DNA from: Nonomuraea maritima
GTDB taxonomy: Bacteria > Actinomycetota > Actinomycetes > Streptosporangiales > Streptosporangiaceae
DNA: 64,000 nt
Direction: 5' to 3'
NCBI RefSeq assembly: GCF_900100395.1
Contig: NZ_FNFB01000002.1
Span: 247,074-311,073 of the forward strand
Part shown: positions 25,410 to 33,803 of the stretch, piece by piece
Numbering within the stretch: position 1 is the first letter of the stretch
Layout of the letters: each line of letters begins with the position of its first letter
Position numbers and translations under genes: made by a program
The notes under the pieces: generated by a model
What the model was told of the DNA's origin: nothing
Seen by the model: only the letters and a program-made list of their open reading frames with translations
The model's database searches: none

Positions 25410-27383
25410 ATGGCCAAGCGGAAGATCACGGCCGCCGTGGGCGCGGCCGGTCTGGTGGGCACGCTGCTGACGGGAGCCGCGCCGGCCGTCGCCGCGTCGG
25501 CGGACGTCGGGTCGGCAACGGTGGTGCCGGTGCAGGTGACCGGCCCGCCCGAGGAACGGCTGAACCTGATCATCTTGGGCGACGGCTACACCGCCGAGGA
25601 GATGCAGCAGTTCCGTGACGACGTCGACCGGCATCTCAACGTGCAGTGGAGCATCGAGCCGTTCCGCAGCTACCGCGACTACTTCAACGTGTACATGATC
25701 GAGGTCGTGTCGGGGGTGTCCGGCATCAGCTGCGACCCCGACGACGGCAACGTCCGCCGTGACACCCCGCTGAAGCTCCAGTACGCCTCGACCTGCCCGG
25801 CGGGCGCGAACGCCCGCGGCGTCACGTTCGGCCCCGGCGGTCAGGACGCGCTGGAGCAGTACGTGTCGATGATCCCGGGCGTGACGCCGCAGAACCGGCA
25901 GACCCTGACCATCGCCAACACCAGCACGTACGGCGGCATCGGCGGCCGCAACGCCACGACGACCGGGCAGGCGCCGCAGGGACCGCTGGTCAGCCCGCAC
26001 GAGCTGGGCCACTCGCTGGGCCAGCTGCAGGACGAGTACCCGTACAGCTCCCGCAACGTCCCCGGCGGCCGGCACCCCGACACCGAGCCGACGTCGATCC
26101 ACCACACCCGCCTCACCACGGACGAGATGCGGCAGCAGCAGGCCAAGTGGTACCGCTGGCTGGGCGAGAAGAGCCTGTCCGGCGGGATCATCGACCGGTA
26201 CGAGAGCGGCATGACGCGCTCGGCCAACGTGTGGCGGCCGAGCGAGCACTCGATCATGCGCTGGATCGGCTACCACTTCGACCAGGTCGGCCGCGAACGC
26301 ATGATCGAGAAGATCTCCGGGCGGCGCGACGTCGAGCAGCTGGCCCTGCACTCCACGCCCGCCGACCAGCCGGTGTACCCGGGGGACGTGCTCTGGATCG
26401 AGACGATGCACCCGCTCTACCACGAGCTCACCGTCACCTGGGCGGTCAACGGCAAGACCGTCAAGAAGGCCGCCGGCAACCGGAACTTCGACCTTGAGGC
26501 GCACCGCGTACGGCCCGGCGACACGGTGACCGTCACGGTCTCCGACGACACCGCGGACGTACGCGACCCGGCCGTGGCCGACGGCCCCGCGCTCACGCAG
26601 ACCCGCGAGTGGACGATCGCCGCACCCCCGGCCACGGCTCCTCCCGTGGCGTCCGTCCCTGTCACGTTCACCTCGTCCACGGCGACCGACGCTCCCGTCG
26701 GCGGCCAGGACGTCGTGTACGTCGAGACCACCCACCCGCGCGACCGCGTCCTCGACGTGACCTGGACCCTCGACGGCAAGAAGCTGCGCAACCGCGACAA
26801 CAGCCGCAACCTCGACCTCGGCGCGCTGCGCCTGAAGCCGGGCACGCACCAGCTGACGGCCACGGTGTCCGACCCGGCGACGCCGGGCTCCCCGACCGAC
26901 ACACGGACCTGGACCGTCGACAACGTCGCTCCCGAGGTGACGTACGAGCTGTCCCAGCCGGTCTCGGCGAAGGGCGAGCGCGGGAACAACCCCCGCTACG
27001 CGTTCGACGAGTGGTTCGAGATGGGGCTGAAGGCGACCGACGACCATGAGGGCTACGTCGTCATCGAGTTCCAGGTCGACGGTGACGGCTGGTTCAACTA
27101 CCACGGCTGGCCGGACGCGCCGGAGGGCACGCCGTACCGGTTCACCCCGGCGGGCACGGTCATCAAGGAGATCGCGTACGGCAGCCTCGGCTCAGGCGGT
27201 CTGACCAAGGCGCCGTTCGAGCAGGCGTACCCGGACTTCGAGCCCGGCTACGGCAAGCACGTGATCGAGTACCGGGCCATCGACGCCGCGGGCAACATCA
27301 GCAAGCCGAAGAAGTTCACGGTGCAGCTCAACGACACGAACGGCGCCAAACCCCTGCCCCCGGGCGCCATCGCCGTCGACTGA
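25410..27383 (+). CDS. secreted M64-family (IgA-peptidase-like) metallopeptidase
   Basis: 657 residues. ATG after GAGGTGACC. Signal peptide MAKRKITAAVGAAGLVGTLL then GAAPAVAA (cleavage near residue 30). Catalytic domain begins LNLIILGDGYTAEEMQQF (family start) and holds the zinc site SPHELGHSLGQLQDEY (about 196-211; HExxH plus downstream Asp). Later RWIGYHFDQVGRERMIEKIS. Two Ig-like repeats follow (WIETMHPLYHELTVTWAVNG and YVETTHPRDRVLDVTWTLDG, each with AGNRNFDLEAHRVRPGD-like strands), then a C-terminal sandwich domain. Exported protein hydrolase; target unknown. Its frame is open far upstream only because of high GC. Confidence 0.9.
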   Translation: MAKRKITAAVGAAGLVGTLLTGAAPAVAASADVGSATVVPVQVTGPPEERLNLIILGDGYTAEEMQQFRDDVDRHLNVQWSIEPFRSYRDYFNVYMIEVVSGVSGISCDPDDGNVRRDTPLKLQYASTCPAGANARGVTFGPGGQDALEQYVSMIPGVTPQNRQTLTIANTSTYGGIGGRNATTTGQAPQGPLVSPHELGHSLGQLQDEYPYSSRNVPGGRHPDTEPTSIHHTRLTTDEMRQQQAKWYRWLGEKSLSGGIIDRYESGMTRSANVWRPSEHSIMRWIGYHFDQVGRERMIEKISGRRDVEQLALHSTPADQPVYPGDVLWIETMHPLYHELTVTWAVNGKTVKKAAGNRNFDLEAHRVRPGDTVTVTVSDDTADVRDPAVADGPALTQTREWTIAAPPATAPPVASVPVTFTSSTATDAPVGGQDVVYVETTHPRDRVLDVTWTLDGKKLRNRDNSRNLDLGALRLKPGTHQLTATVSDPATPGSPTDTRTWTVDNVAPEVTYELSQPVSAKGERGNNPRYAFDEWFEMGLKATDDHEGYVVIEFQVDGDGWFNYHGWPDAPEGTPYRFTPAGTVIKEIAYGSLGSGGLTKAPFEQAYPDFEPGYGKHVIEYRAIDAAGNISKPKKFTVQLNDTNGAKPLPPGAIAVD

Positions 27384-27389
27384 CAGTCG

Positions 27390-27434
27390 CTCGTGGGCGC
27401 CTGACCTCACACCCGCCGGTCAGGCGCCCACGAG
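27390..27434. terminator. bidirectional terminator between convergent genes
   Basis: Perfect 16-bp inverted repeat CTCGTGGGCGCCTGAC/GTCAGGCGCCCACGAG with a 13-base loop, between the M64 peptidase and the GNAT gene. The strongest hairpin in the window outside the mobile elements. Confidence 0.75.
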
Positions 27435-27487
27435 CCGACCGAGGCTCCCGGTCGGGCCGAGGCCGGGGGCGGCACTCCGCTCGCGGC

Positions 27488-28075
27488 TCAGCCCTTGAGC
27501 TCGCCTTCCAGCAGGCTCATCAGGATCATGTCGTGCCATCGGCCGTGTCTGCGGAGGGTGTCGCGGGCGCGGCCCTCCTCCACGAAGCCCACCTTCCGGT
27601 AGACGCGGATGGCCGCCGCGTTCTCGTCCGCCACCCACAGCTCGATGCGGTGCAGGCGCATCGCGTCGAACCCGTAACGGCAGATCAGGCGGGTGGCCTC
27701 GGTGCCGTAGCCCTTGCCCCAGCAGTCTTTCTCGCCGATGTAGATGTCGAGCTCGGCCCCGCCGGTCTCCGGCTCGGCGCCGCTGAGAACCACCAGGCCG
27801 ATCAGCCGGTTGCCGGCGAGGGTCTCCACGCCGAGCACGGTCCGCTCGTAGGAGTTCTTCGCGCGGTCGGCGTACTCGGCGACGAACACCTCCCGGCTGA
27901 CCGGGTAGCTGTGCGCGAGCCACTGCCCCACGTCGGGATCGTGGTTCCAGCGGTAGTGGGCCTCCGCGTCGGAGGGCTCCAGGGGGCGTAGCCGTACGAG
28001 GTCTCCGGTCAGCAAGGTGTGCGCTCCGTTCGTCCGCTCGGGAGCATGACACCAACCCGGACGCCCGTCCGACAA
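27488..28075 (-). CDS. GNAT-family N-acetyltransferase
   Basis: 195 residues of the RimJ/RimL-like GNAT fold. VRLRPLEPSDAEAHYRWNHD at the start, GLVVLSGAEPETGGAELDIY for the central strands and the acetyl-CoA loop DCWGKGYGTEATRLICRYGF (Q/RxxGxG/A equivalent), followed by LHRIELWVADENAAAIRVYR and KVGFVEEGRARD. It acetylates an amine on a protein N-terminus or small molecule; the acceptor is unknown. The first 20 residues before LTGDLVRLR are unusual and a later start is possible. Divergent from the phosphatase gene with a 20-bp gap. Confidence 0.85.
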   Translation of the reverse strand: MSDGRPGWCHAPERTNGAHTLLTGDLVRLRPLEPSDAEAHYRWNHDPDVGQWLAHSYPVSREVFVAEYADRAKNSYERTVLGVETLAGNRLIGLVVLSGAEPETGGAELDIYIGEKDCWGKGYGTEATRLICRYGFDAMRLHRIELWVADENAAAIRVYRKVGFVEEGRARDTLRRHGRWHDMILMSLLEGELKG

Positions 28076-28095
28076 CCGATTTCCCGAGGGGCCGT

Positions 28096-28629
28096 ATGAC
28101 AGTGCGGTTGGTCTATGAGACGCATGCCACCACCACGGACAACGAGGATGGCATCGCGACCGGGTGGCTGCCCGGCCGGTTGTCGGATCTGGGGCGGCGG
28201 CAGGCTCTCGAACTGGGGGAAAGGCGGCGGGAGGACGGGCTGGACACGGTGTTCGTCTCCGATCTGCATCGGGCCGTCGAGACGGCCAGGCTCGCGTTCC
28301 CCGGCGGGGTGCCGCCGATTCGTCAGGACGTCCGCCTGCGGGAGTGCGACTACGGCGTGCTCAACGGGAGCAGCGCCGCGCTCGTCGCGGCCCGGCGGAC
28401 GCGGCACATCGACGAGCCCTTTCCCGGTGGTCAGAGTTATCGCCAGGTCGTGGCGGCCACCAGCGCGTTCCTCCGTGATCTGGTCGCGGAGTGGGACGGC
28501 GCGAGCGTCCTGGTGATCGCGCACTCGGCCAACCGCTGGGCCCTGGAGCATCTGCTGACCGGGAAGACGTTGCCCGCGCTGCTGGCCGACCCGCCCCCCT
28601 GGCAGCCGGGATGGCACTACACGGTCTGA
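28096..28629 (+). CDS. histidine phosphatase superfamily protein
   Basis: 177 residues. The catalytic box reads VRLVYETHATTTDNEDG where most members have RHG; the ETH-x-T-x-x-N variant is a recognised subgroup and keeps the phospho-accepting His. GWLPGRLSDLGRRQALELG and SDLHRAVETARLAF match the family, and VIAHSANRWALEHLL holds the second His. It removes phosphate from a small molecule or sugar; no specific substrate. The gene ends just before the insertion element, which may separate it from its former neighbours. Confidence 0.8.
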   Translation: MTVRLVYETHATTTDNEDGIATGWLPGRLSDLGRRQALELGERRREDGLDTVFVSDLHRAVETARLAFPGGVPPIRQDVRLRECDYGVLNGSSAALVAARRTRHIDEPFPGGQSYRQVVAATSAFLRDLVAEWDGASVLVIAHSANRWALEHLLTGKTLPALLADPPPWQPGWHYTV

Positions 28630-28681
28630 GGGACAGGCCCGCCTCGTGACTCCTCCGCTCCCTGAAGGGAGCGGCTTCTCG

Positions 28682-29903
28682 CTAAGCCGCTTCCGCAGCC
28701 CGGCGAAGGGCAAGCCCTGCCCTGAGAATGTTCTTGGCCGCGTTCACGTCGGCGTGCGCGGCATGCCCGCACGCCGTACAGGCGAACTCGGCCTGGGTGA
28801 GGCGGTTCTCCTTCGCGCAATGCCCACAACGGGCACACGTGCGGGAGGTGTGGGCGGGGTTCACCGCGATCAGCTCTCGACCGGCGCTTTCAGCCTTGTG
28901 CGCGAGGACCGTCAGGAACACCCCCCAACTCGCGTCCAGGATGCTCTTGTTCAGTCCAGCCTTGGCCGCCGCGCGGTTGGGCAGGAACCCGCCCTCGCCA
29001 TCCGGTTTCTGGGCTGGTCTCTTGGTCATGTTCGCGATCCGCAGATCCTCGTGCACGATCATGTCGTAGCCGCGGATCAGGGCATTCGCGGCCTTGTGCG
29101 CGCCGTCGAGTCGTTGACGCCGGACCTTGCTGTGCAGGGCTGCGACGCGGGCGATCGCCTTACGGCGGCGCTTGGATCCGCGCTTCTTACGGGCGAGGTC
29201 CCGCTGAGCGGTTGCCAGCTTCCCGGCGGACGCCGCGAGGTGCCGCGGGTTGCCGACCTGCTCGCCGTCCGAGGTGGTCAGGAACGACGCCACGCCCATG
29301 TCTACGCCGACGACCGCACCACGTGGCGGGCAGGATCTCGGCGGGCACGTCGTCGCACGACAGGACGACGAACCAGCGGGAGCCTTCCCGCTTCACGCTG
29401 ATCGTCTTCACCCGGCCCCGCACCGGGCGGTGCTGGTGGACACGGACATGCCCGACACCTTGAAGGCGGACGAACGTGGCGTACGGGTGCTCAGGCTGGG
29501 AGTCCCACCGGCAGCCGTCGCCGTCCTTGGGCCACTCAACCGTGTCGAACCAGCCCCGGCCTTTGAAACGCGGAAAGCCTGGAGTACGACCGGCCTTGAC
29601 GCGGTCGAAGAACGCACGGAACGCCTTGTCCAGGCGGCGCAGGGTGGCCTGCTGGGAGGAGAACGATCAGCGCGCCTGATCGGGGTCGTCGGCGCGGATC
29701 TCCTTGAGCTGGGCGGACTGGTCGCCGTACCGGATCGACACCTTGGACCGTCTGTACGCCTCGCGCCGCTCCTCAAGCGCCGCGTTGTACAGGGCGCGGT
29801 GGCCATCCAGGCACGCGGTGAGCGCGGCCTGCTGGTGCGCGGTCGGACGCATCAGGAACTTGTAAGACCTACGCACGGCCACCCGCCTTGGGTGCCCGCT
29901 CAT
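28682..29903 (-). pseudogene. tnpB: tnpB (RNA-guided nuclease), nonsense and frameshift
   Basis: The N-terminal part VRRSYKFLMRPTAHQQAALT to DDPDQAR is followed by an in-frame TGA (29667-29669) where relatives usually have Trp, then SFSSQQATLRRLDKAFRAFF continues in the same frame. A one-base shift near 29310-29330 then separates EILPAT from the RuvC-I block GVDMGVASF. Downstream, IVHEDLRIANM (catalytic Glu), the zinc ribbon TCARCGHC / CTACG and HADVNAAKNIL (catalytic Asp) are intact. So all nuclease motifs remain but cannot be joined in one protein. Confidence 0.85.
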
Positions 29904-30315
29904 ACTGCGTCTCGATGTAGTGCCGCACCGTATCGGCCGACACAGCGCCGACCGTGGCCACGAAATAGGACCGCGACCACAGCGTGGGCAACTGGGAACG
30001 CAGGTGCGGAAACTCGGCGCGCAGGTAGTGGGAGGTGAACCCCTTGAACTGGTTGGCCACGTACGACGGCGAGTTCTTCGGGTGGGTCTTGACGAACAGG
30101 TGCACGTGGTCGGGCATCACCTCAAGCGCCACGATCTCCCAGCCGTGCTCGTCGGCTTTGGCGCGGATCAGCTCCTCCAGGCGTTCTTTCACCCGTCCGC
30201 CGAGGACCGGACGGCGGTACTTCGGGCACCACACCACGTGGTATCCGAGGTCGTACGCCGCGCCTGGGGAAGTGCGCACCTGGCGAGTCACACGGTCTTT
30301 ATAACAGCGACACAT
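29869..30315 (-). CDS. tnpA: IS200/IS605 Y1 transposase TnpA
   Basis: 148 residues, a size normal for Y1 transposases. Features: YHVVWCPKYRRPVLGGRVKE near the N-terminus, the HUH motif MPDHVHLFVKT (about 67-77) and the nucleophile Tyr in SADTVRHYIETQYE (about 126-139). It cuts and joins single-stranded element ends at the subterminal hairpins. Start ATG at 30315 (MCRCYKDRVTRQ) is used; the frame is open further upstream without homology. It appears intact, so it could still mobilise the element. Its 3' end overlaps tnpB by 35 bp. Confidence 0.9.
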   Translation of the reverse strand: MCRCYKDRVTRQVRTSPGAAYDLGYHVVWCPKYRRPVLGGRVKERLEELIRAKADEHGWEIVALEVMPDHVHLFVKTHPKNSPSYVANQFKGFTSHYLRAEFPHLRSQLPTLWSRSYFVATVGAVSADTVRHYIETQYERAPKAGGRA

Positions 30316-30463
30316 ATCTAACGAGCGATGAACGGAGATCTCTGATGCGCGGACCTGACAGGTCACTGCACGCTCGGGCCTTGACGGCCCTCCCGCTCCC
30401 AATTCCCCCGTCGCCTAAAGGCGACGGTCCCCTCGGGAGAGTCTGATGGCGGCCGGGGTGGCC

Positions 30464-32428
30464 CTACACCTGCGGGTCGGGGAGGCGGACGGCGATCATG
30501 GCGATGTCGTCCTTGATGGCGGTGGGCAGCTGGGTGAGCAGGGTGTCGCAGAACGTGTCGACGGGTTCGCGGGCCAGGGCGGCGCAGTCGCGGCGCAGCC
30601 GTTCGAGGCCCTGGTCGAGGTGCTCGCCCGGCACCTCGACCAGGCCGTCGGTGTAGAGGAGCAGGGTGGCGCGCGGCGGCAGGGCCGCGACCGCGCTGCT
30701 GCGCGGCAGGTCCCAGGCCGCGCCGAGGAGCGGGTCGACCTCGCAGTCGAGGAAACGGGCGGCGCCGTCGTGGGTGACGAGGAGCGGCGGCGGGTGGCCC
30801 GCCACCGAGTAGGTGAGCCACCAGCCCGCGTCGTCCTTGCGTTCCAGCCGGGCGAGGATGCAGCTCGCGAGGCCGTCGTCGTGGAGCGACTGGACGGCGA
30901 CGTCCAGGCGGCGCAGGATGTCACCGGGCGGCTCGCGGCGGTCCATGGCGAGCCCTCTCAGCATGTTGCGCAGCTGGCTCATGGTCACGGCGGCGGCCAG
31001 GTCGTGCCCGGCGACGTCGCCGACGGTCAGCACCGTCGAGCCGTCGCGCGGCCGGAACGAGTCGTACCAGTCGCCGCCGATCTCGACCGCGGTGGCGCTC
31101 GCCCGGTAGCGGGCGGTGATCTCCAGCCCGGGGACCCGGGGCGGGTCAGGCAGCAGGTAGTTCTGCAGCGCCAGCGCGATCCGCTGGGTGCGCTGGAACC
31201 GCATCGCGTTGCTCATGTGGGTGTGCGCGTGGTTCAGTGTCCGGCGCAGCAGGGCGACGTCGGCCGGGCCGATCGGGTCGCGGTCGCCGCAGACCACGAC
31301 GTCGACCATCACCACCACCGTGCCGTCCACGACGACGGGCACCAGAGCCATGCTGTTGACCTGGGCGGCGGCGCCCAGGGGGAAGAAGCGGCGGACCGGC
31401 TCGCGGGTCCTGACCACCCTGGCGAAGTCGCTGTCCGGGGAGATCCGCTCGGTACGTGTCGGCGACGACGGCAGGCCGTCACGTCCGATGCTCACGACCC
31501 GCTCGGCGAAGAAGGCCGAGGAGACCGAGTCGTCCTCCAACTCGGGCAGGACGTACACGCCGCACGCGTCGGCCAGCTCCGGGACGATCACGCCCGCGAG
31601 GGCGGCCAGCACCTCTTCGAGATCGGCGAGGCCGGCGGTGGCCTCCGCCGCTGCGTCGAGCAGCCTGCGGCGGCGCTGCTCCTGCCACTCCTGCTCGATG
31701 TCCATGCAGGTGCCGATGAGCTCGACCACCTCGCCGTTCTCGACCACGGGCACGGCGCGGGAGCGGATGTGGCGGTAGGTGCCGTCGCCCTGCCGCAGCC
31801 GGTAGATCTGCTCCAGGTGGCTCTTCTGCAGGTTCGCCTGACGGCAGGCGTCCGCGGCGGGTTCGCGGTCGTCGGGGTGGATGGCCTGCTGCCAGCCGTC
31901 CCCGCGGTACTGCTCCCAGGTCTGCCCGCTCAGCCGCTCCCAGCCGGGGCTCGGCTCGACGATCCGGCCCATGGGGTCGCCCACCCACACCACCTGTGTC
32001 TCGTGCAGGGCGAGGACGAGGCTCCGGTAACGCTGCAGGAGGCGGTGTCGTTCGTCGGCGACGGCGTCGCGCGCCGGAGCGGTGGTCTCCACCAGCGTGA
32101 TCAGCAGGCCGTCCGCGCCGTCGGCGAGCGACATCCTGGCGATGCCGGACGACACGTACCGCTCGCCGTGCGCCGGGATCTCGTCGAGGGTGACCGCCCT
32201 ACCGGTCTCGATCACCTGGTCGAGCGAGTCGAAGAAGTGCTCTCCTCGGAAGATGCCGCGCAGCGCCTCGCGGGCCGGAACCTCCAGCGGCCGTCGGCCG
32301 ACCAACTGTTCGAGGGCGAGGTTCAGGTAGACGAGACGGTGGTCGGGGCCGCTGGTGACGACCACGCCGACCGGCGCGCCGTCGAAGACTTCCAGGGCCG
32401 GCCCACCGGGCTTGGGTACATCCCCCAT
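30464..32428 (-). CDS. PAS-PAS-GAF-PP2C (SpoIIE-type) phosphatase
   Basis: 654 residues. Two PAS domains (about 14-110, and 145-245 with LSGQTWEQYRGDGWQQAIHP), a GAF-like region (about 250-415) and a PP2C/SpoIIE domain (about 430-650) with GGDWYDSF, VLTVGDVAGHDLAAAVTMSQ, TLLLYTDGLVEVPGE and DDIAMIAVRL holding the metal Asp residues. Such proteins dephosphorylate anti-sigma-factor antagonists (STAS proteins) in response to a sensed signal. A STAS protein and a HATPase anti-sigma-like protein occur in the window, but a direct link is not shown. No membrane segments; cytoplasmic. Confidence 0.92.
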   Translation of the reverse strand: MGDVPKPGGPALEVFDGAPVGVVVTSGPDHRLVYLNLALEQLVGRRPLEVPAREALRGIFRGEHFFDSLDQVIETGRAVTLDEIPAHGERYVSSGIARMSLADGADGLLITLVETTAPARDAVADERHRLLQRYRSLVLALHETQVVWVGDPMGRIVEPSPGWERLSGQTWEQYRGDGWQQAIHPDDREPAADACRQANLQKSHLEQIYRLRQGDGTYRHIRSRAVPVVENGEVVELIGTCMDIEQEWQEQRRRRLLDAAAEATAGLADLEEVLAALAGVIVPELADACGVYVLPELEDDSVSSAFFAERVVSIGRDGLPSSPTRTERISPDSDFARVVRTREPVRRFFPLGAAAQVNSMALVPVVVDGTVVVMVDVVVCGDRDPIGPADVALLRRTLNHAHTHMSNAMRFQRTQRIALALQNYLLPDPPRVPGLEITARYRASATAVEIGGDWYDSFRPRDGSTVLTVGDVAGHDLAAAVTMSQLRNMLRGLAMDRREPPGDILRRLDVAVQSLHDDGLASCILARLERKDDAGWWLTYSVAGHPPPLLVTHDGAARFLDCEVDPLLGAAWDLPRSSAVAALPPRATLLLYTDGLVEVPGEHLDQGLERLRRDCAALAREPVDTFCDTLLTQLPTAIKDDIAMIAVRLPDPQV

Positions 32429-32672
32429 GTGCGACGTTCTGTCCCCTTGCTGACGGCGCCCGTGGACCGTGCCGGCGTAGGGCGGCGACGTGGGCGCGTG
32501 CGATGCAGGGGGTGTCGCGAGCTGCGGGGATCTGGTGATTCGCGGAGGCTTTCATACCGTTAGGTGATAGGGAGTGACGATATCAGCCGGTTCCTGTTTC
32601 GGGCCAGACGCCTGCGAGCCAGAAAGCGGTCACCCGGGCGTTGGACTACTGACCGTGACAATCCGGGTGATA

Positions 32673-32701
32673 TTGACGGCGAGGGGAGGAAGAGATACGT
32701 T
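32673..32701 (+). promoter_or_regulatory. sigma-70-type promoter before riboswitch 1
   Basis: TTGACG and TACGTT separated by exactly 17 bp, placing the transcript start at about 32708, just where the cobalamin aptamer begins. The rest of the gap 32429-32672 shows nothing identifiable. Confidence 0.6.
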
Positions 32702-32709
32702 CCGGTAGA

Positions 32710-32812
32710 TTTCACGGTTGCCCGAGGGAAATCCGGTGAGATGCCGGTGCGGTCGCGCCACTGTATCCGGGACGTAGATCCCGGGAGCCAGGTCGCTCGG
32801 GCCCTGTGACCT
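32710..32812 (+). promoter_or_regulatory. cobalamin riboswitch 1 (controls cbtB-cbtA operon)
   Basis: Core: AATCCGGTGAGATGCCGGTG, then GCGGTCGCGCCACTGT (B12 box GCCACTG) and CCCGGGAGCCAGG. The closing stem is CACGGTTGCCCGAG/CTCGGGCCCTGTG, positions 32714-32727 with 32797-32809. It is compact, lacking some peripheral arms of riboswitch 2. Downstream, CCTCA at 32811-32815 can pair with TGAGG next to the cbtB ribosome site (GAGGAGG), a possible translational off-state. Confidence 0.88.
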
Positions 32813-32849
32813 CAACAGTTCGGGACGCGTCATCCCTGAGGAGGCACAC

Positions 32850-33038
32850 ATGAGTGACCTGACCACTCCGTCCACGATTCCCTTTCCGCGCCTGCGCCCC
32901 TGGCTGGCGGTCGTGCCGCTGCTGCTGATCGTCGGCTACCTGGTGCTCATGGACAACGGCGCCCTCTCCCAGACCGGGACCTTCCTGCACGAACTGATGC
33001 ACGACGGGCGTCATCTGCTCGGCGTACCGTGCCACTAG
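32850..33038 (+). CDS. cbtB: CbtB cobalt-transport subunit
   Basis: 62 residues: one membrane helix (WLAVVPLLLIVGYLVLMDNG) and a His-rich C-terminus with HELMHDGRHLLGVPCH, the CbtB signature. GAGGAGG precedes the ATG. The gene is first after the cobalamin riboswitch, which would stop expression when cobalamin is plentiful. With CbtA it is predicted to import cobalt; the terminal His/Cys cluster probably binds the metal. Stop overlaps a GTG that could start cbtA (33029), but the ATG at 33050 looks better. Confidence 0.92.
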   Translation: MSDLTTPSTIPFPRLRPWLAVVPLLLIVGYLVLMDNGALSQTGTFLHELMHDGRHLLGVPCH

Positions 33039-33049
33039 AAAGTCGCACG

Positions 33050-33799
33050 ATGGTACGCACCCTGCTGGTCAGGGGCCTGCTCGCGGGCCTGCTGGCCGGA
33101 TTGGTCGCGGGCGGGTTCGCGTTCGTCCTCGGCGAGCCCCATGTGGACGCGGCGATCGCCCTGGAGGAACAGGCGGCCGCCGCCCACGCGGATAGCACGG
33201 AACACGCCGAGGCGCCCGCGCACGACCACGGCGACGAGGCCGCCGTCAGCAGACCGGTGCAGAAGGCGGGGCTGTTCCTCGCCACCGGTCTGTACGGAGT
33301 CGCTGTGGGCGGCGTGTTCGCCCTCGTGTTCGCGGGACTGCGCGGCCGGGTCGGGCCCCGCTCGGACGTGGGCCTGGCGCTCGCCGCCGCCGGGACGGCG
33401 TTCGGAGCGGTCATCCTCGTACCGTTCGTGAAATATCCCGCCAGCCCGCCGGCCGTGGGCGATCCCGCCACGATCAACCAGCGCACGCTGCTGTACGTGG
33501 TGATGGTCCTCGTCGGCCTGGCCGCCACCGCCGCCGCGGTCGCGACCGCGCGCCGCGTCACCACCGGCCCGTGGGCGCGGTGGAGCTGGGCGGCCGGCGT
33601 GTTCCTCGTGCCGGTGGCCGCGGCGTGGTTGCTGCTGCCCGCCGTCGACGAGGTGCCGCAGGGCTTCCCCGCCACGCTGCTGTGGGAGTTCAGGGTGACC
33701 TCCCTCGGCACGCAGCTCGTCTTCTGGGCGGCGTTCGGCGTGCTGTTCGCCCAGCTGTGCGAACGGGCCGCGCGCCGGCCCGCCGCCGTCCCGGGCTGA
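33050..33799 (+). CDS. cbtA: CbtA cobalt-transport subunit
   Basis: 249 residues, about five to six membrane helices (TLLVRGLLAGLLAGLVAGGF and others). A His/Asp-rich loop, HADSTEHAEAPAHDHGDE at about 43-60, sits after the first helix and is typical of cobalt or nickel carriers. Family start MVRTLLVRG is used; GTG at 33029 overlapping cbtB is an alternative. It shares the riboswitch transcript with cbtB. Predicted secondary cobalt importer feeding the chelatase encoded downstream. Confidence 0.9.
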   Translation: MVRTLLVRGLLAGLLAGLVAGGFAFVLGEPHVDAAIALEEQAAAAHADSTEHAEAPAHDHGDEAAVSRPVQKAGLFLATGLYGVAVGGVFALVFAGLRGRVGPRSDVGLALAAAGTAFGAVILVPFVKYPASPPAVGDPATINQRTLLYVVMVLVGLAATAAAVATARRVTTGPWARWSWAAGVFLVPVAAAWLLLPAVDEVPQGFPATLLWEFRVTSLGTQLVFWAAFGVLFAQLCERAARRPAAVPG

Positions 33800-33803
33800 G
33801 CAG

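Larger units (their letters stand above)
28640..30440 (-). mobile_element. IS200/IS605-family element, tnpB decayed
   Basis: tnpA and tnpB on the minus strand, overlapping by 35 bp. Subterminal hairpins mark both ends: CCGCTCCC-TGAA-GGGAGCGG at 28655-28674 (right end, just after tnpB) and CCGTCGCC-TAAA-GGCGACGG at 30408-30427 (left end). There are no terminal inverted repeats, as expected for single-strand transposition. Exact cleavage sites are not determined. The right end would include the guide-RNA region that partners TnpB. Confidence 0.85.

Noticed and set aside
32564..32809. Small ORF overlapping cobalamin riboswitch 1
   Set aside because: It lies across the promoter and structured aptamer, and has no ribosome site.
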